From NCBI GenBank assembly GCA_964475385.1, contig CAYYWV010000112.1, positions 1-7,523 of the forward strand: DNA of 7,523 nucleotides. The letters run 5' to 3'. The position numbers and the translations under genes are program-made. This document shows positions 5,612-7,523 of the stretch, one piece after another. A model generated the notes under the pieces. It saw only the letters and a program-made list of their open reading frames with translations. It was not told the DNA's origin and ran no database searches. Positions within the stretch are counted from its first letter, which is position 1, and each line of letters begins with the position of its first letter. This DNA comes from CAYYWV01 sp964475385 (lineage in GTDB: Bacteria; Pseudomonadota; Alphaproteobacteria; JAAXGF01).

Positions 5612-7417
5612 ATGGCCGACCAAGGCAGCCGTCGCGAGGAGCAGAAGAACCAAGCTCAGCCCGAGAACCCCGCCGCAACCATGGCGGAGATCGCGGCCCG
5701 GAGCCAGCGCATCGTCAACGAGTTTCTCACCCGTCAGGCCGAGGCGGACGGGCTCGGCATGGCCGATCCGCTCAATGTCGGCAGCGCCTTTCTCGAAATG
5801 ACGGCCAAGATGATGGCCGATCCCGCCAAGCTCGCCCAGGCCCAGATGAACCTGTGGCAGGACTACATGGAGCTGTGGCAGCGCGCCGCCCAGCGCATGC
5901 TGGGCCAGGAGACCGAGCCCCTGGTCAAGCCCGAGCCCGGCGACCGCCGCTTCCGCCACGCCGACTGGGACGAGAACCTCCTGTTCGACTTCATCAAGCA
6001 GTCGTACCTTCTGACCGCGCGCTGGCTGCAATCGACCGTGCGCGACGTCGAGGGGCTCGACGACAAGACGGCCAAGAAGATCGACTTCTACACTCGCCAG
6101 TTCGTCGATGCGATGGCCCCCAGCAACTTCGTCATGACCAACCCCGAGGTGCTGCGGGCGACCATCGAAAGCCACGGCGAGAACCTGGTCCGCGGGCTTA
6201 ACAACCTGCTCGCCGACCTCGAGCAAGGCAAGGGCCGCCTGCGCATCAAGATGACCGACTACGAGGCCTTCGAGCTCGGCAAGAACATCGCGCTCAGCCC
6301 CGGCAAGGTGATCCACCAGAACGAATTGATGCAGCTCATCCAGTACGCGCCGGCGACCGAAACGGTCTATGAGCGGCCGCTGCTCATCATCCCGCCGTGG
6401 ATCAACAAGTTCTACATCCTCGACCTCCAGCCCAAGAACTCCTTCGTCAAATGGGCGGTCGAGCAAGGCTACACCGTGTTTGTCATCTCCTGGGTGAACC
6501 CGGACGAGACGCTCGCGCACATGACCTTCGACGATTACATGCTGCTCGGCCCGTTGGCGGCGCTGGACGCGATCGAGCGAGCGACGGGCGCGCGCGAGGC
6601 CACGGCCATCGGCTACTGCCTCGGCGGCACACTGCTCGCCTGCACGCTCGCCTACATGGCGGCCAAGGGGGACGAGCGCATCAAGGCGGCGACCTTCTTC
6701 GCCTCGATGGTCGACTTCTCGGAGGCCGGGGAGCTCGAGGTCTTCATCGACGAGGAACAGCTCTCGGCGCTCGAGGAGCGGATGCGCAAGACCGGTTACC
6801 TCGAAGGCTCGGACATGGCGACGACCTTCAACATGCTGCGCGCGAACGACCTGATCTGGTCGTTCGTGGTCAACAACTACTTGCTCGGCAAAGACCCCTT
6901 CCCGTTCGACCTTCTGTACTGGAACTCGGACTCGACGCGGATGCCGGCCGAGATGCACGCCTTCTACCTGCGCCGCATGTACCAGGAGAACCGGTTGGTC
7001 GAACCCGGCGGGATCGAACTCGACGGAGTGCCGATCGACCTGCGCAAGATCAAGACGCCGGCCTATATCCTGGCCGCGCGCGAGGACCACATCGCGCCGT
7101 GGAAGTCGACCTATGCGGCGACCCGGCTTTACTCGGGGCCGGTGCGCTTCGTGCTCGCCGCCTCGGGCCATATCGCGGGCGTCATCAACCCGCCCGCGGC
7201 CAAGAAGTACGCTTACTGGACCAACGCCAAGATCGCCGAGACGCCCGAGGCCTGGCTCGAAGGGGCGAAGGAGCACCCCGGCTCCTGGTGGCCCGACTGG
7301 CACCGCTGGAACGCGCGGCGCTCGGGCCCCAAGGTCAAGGCGCGCCGCCCCGGCGACGGCAAGCTCAAGCCGATCGAGGACGCCCCCGGCTCTTACGTCC
7401 GGGTCCGCGCGCACTGA
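5612..7417 (+). CDS. phaC: Class I poly(3-hydroxyalkanoate) synthase PhaC
   Basis: PhaC polymerises (R)-3-hydroxyacyl-CoA, chiefly 3-hydroxybutyryl-CoA for class I enzymes, into polyester at the surface of cytoplasmic storage granules. The 601-residue length is typical of class I, which works without a PhaE or PhaR subunit. The PhaC N-terminal domain covers roughly residues 110-285 and ends in PPWINKFYILDL (261-272) and GYTVFVISWVNPDE (286-299). An alpha/beta-hydrolase fold follows. The lipase-like box GYCLGGT (334-340) holds the nucleophile C336. The other predicted triad members are D492 (in AREDHIAPW) and H520 (in AASGHIAG); the D-to-H spacing of 28 equals that of the Cupriavidus necator enzyme. 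LYWNSDSTRMP (435-445) and the C-terminal SWWPDWHRW (558-566) are family hallmarks. The gene is divergent from the lipoprotein gene. No phaA, phaB, phasin or phaR is visible in the window. Confidence 0.97.
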   Translation: MADQGSRREEQKNQAQPENPAATMAEIAARSQRIVNEFLTRQAEADGLGMADPLNVGSAFLEMTAKMMADPAKLAQAQMNLWQDYMELWQRAAQRMLGQETEPLVKPEPGDRRFRHADWDENLLFDFIKQSYLLTARWLQSTVRDVEGLDDKTAKKIDFYTRQFVDAMAPSNFVMTNPEVLRATIESHGENLVRGLNNLLADLEQGKGRLRIKMTDYEAFELGKNIALSPGKVIHQNELMQLIQYAPATETVYERPLLIIPPWINKFYILDLQPKNSFVKWAVEQGYTVFVISWVNPDETLAHMTFDDYMLLGPLAALDAIERATGAREATAIGYCLGGTLLACTLAYMAAKGDERIKAATFFASMVDFSEAGELEVFIDEEQLSALEERMRKTGYLEGSDMATTFNMLRANDLIWSFVVNNYLLGKDPFPFDLLYWNSDSTRMPAEMHAFYLRRMYQENRLVEPGGIELDGVPIDLRKIKTPAYILAAREDHIAPWKSTYAATRLYSGPVRFVLAASGHIAGVINPPAAKKYAYWTNAKIAETPEAWLEGAKEHPGSWWPDWHRWNARRSGPKVKARRPGDGKLKPIEDAPGSYVRVRAH

Positions 7418-7442
7418 TCCTTTGGAAAAGGCGCCCCGCGAG

Positions 7443-7523
7443 CCCACCGCTTCGCGGCGGGACCATCGCCCCTCACCTTCCCACCGCTTGGCGGCGGGCC
7501 TCCCTCTTCCGCGAGGGCGGAGG
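7443..7523. repeat. Cluster of GC-rich palindromic intergenic repeats after phaC
   Basis: Two 19-bp units, 7443-7461 and 7480-7498, are identical except at their eleventh base (C versus G) and recur with a 37-bp period. Each folds as CCCACCGC, a 3-base loop and GCGGCGGG, giving eight positions with one A-C mismatch. A third palindromic segment, 7499-7523, can pair CCCTC with GAGGG and has CCTCC and GGAGG at its ends. It reaches the window edge, so the array may continue. No T-tract follows either hairpin, so these are not textbook intrinsic terminators, although they could stabilise the phaC mRNA 3' end or stop transcription weakly. Similar units dispersed in intergenic DNA are common in GC-rich alphaproteobacteria. 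Confidence 0.7.

Noticed and set aside
5472..5801. A 109-codon plus-strand frame beginning in the intergenic region
   Set aside because: There is no ribosome binding site. More than half overlaps phaC out of frame, where it shows shadow-type composition, and the non-overlapping 47 codons resemble nothing known to me.
5606..7447. A 613-codon open frame on the minus strand covering all of phaC
   Set aside because: It mirrors phaC in a GC-rich genome where antisense stops are rare. Its translation is dominated by Arg, Gly, Val, His and Asp with no recognisable domain, while phaC on the other strand has full family motifs.
1..7523. CRISPR arrays, insertion sequences, tRNA genes, toxin-antitoxin or defence genes
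   Set aside because: Nothing seen. All long coding stretches are explained by five housekeeping or storage genes, and the only repeats are the short palindromes near 7443-7523.

Overview
This very GC-rich window looks like chromosomal core sequence from an alphaproteobacterium, probably near Rhodospirillales. That rests on the gene order hom-glpX-recJ beside a class I PHA synthase, on the base composition (which also produces long antisense shadow reading frames), and on the style of the OmpA-like lipoprotein. Taxonomy is inferred; there is no rRNA or other marker here.

Layout. A minus-strand block runs from about 5380 down to 54. In transcription order it holds an OmpA-domain lipoprotein (5380-4202), homoserine dehydrogenase hom (4128-2836, GTG start), class II fructose-1,6-bisphosphatase glpX (2818-1820) and the single-strand exonuclease recJ (1820-54). 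The hom/glpX gap is 17 bp and carries a very strong ribosome binding site. glpX and recJ share one base (TGATG). These three are almost certainly co-transcribed. The lipoprotein lies 73 bp upstream of hom and may or may not share the transcript. A divergent 231-bp intergenic region (5381-5611) is the only AT-richer stretch and must hold the promoters for both directions. The plus strand then carries a complete class I polyhydroxyalkanoate synthase, phaC (5612-7417). The window ends in a set of short GC-rich palindromic repeats (7443-7523), probably a dispersed intergenic repeat family.

Functionally the genes do not form one pathway. hom commits aspartate semialdehyde to threonine and methionine synthesis. 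glpX is the gluconeogenic (and possibly Calvin-cycle) phosphatase. recJ serves DNA recombination and repair. The lipoprotein probably ties the outer membrane to the cell wall. phaC polymerises 3-hydroxyacyl-CoA into storage granules. All five genes appear intact. I found no mobile element, CRISPR array, tRNA, toxin-antitoxin pair or defence system, and no convincing new multi-gene system. The points most worth a second look are the variant peptidoglycan-binding motif of the lipoprotein, the repeat cluster after phaC and the dyad-rich divergent promoter region.
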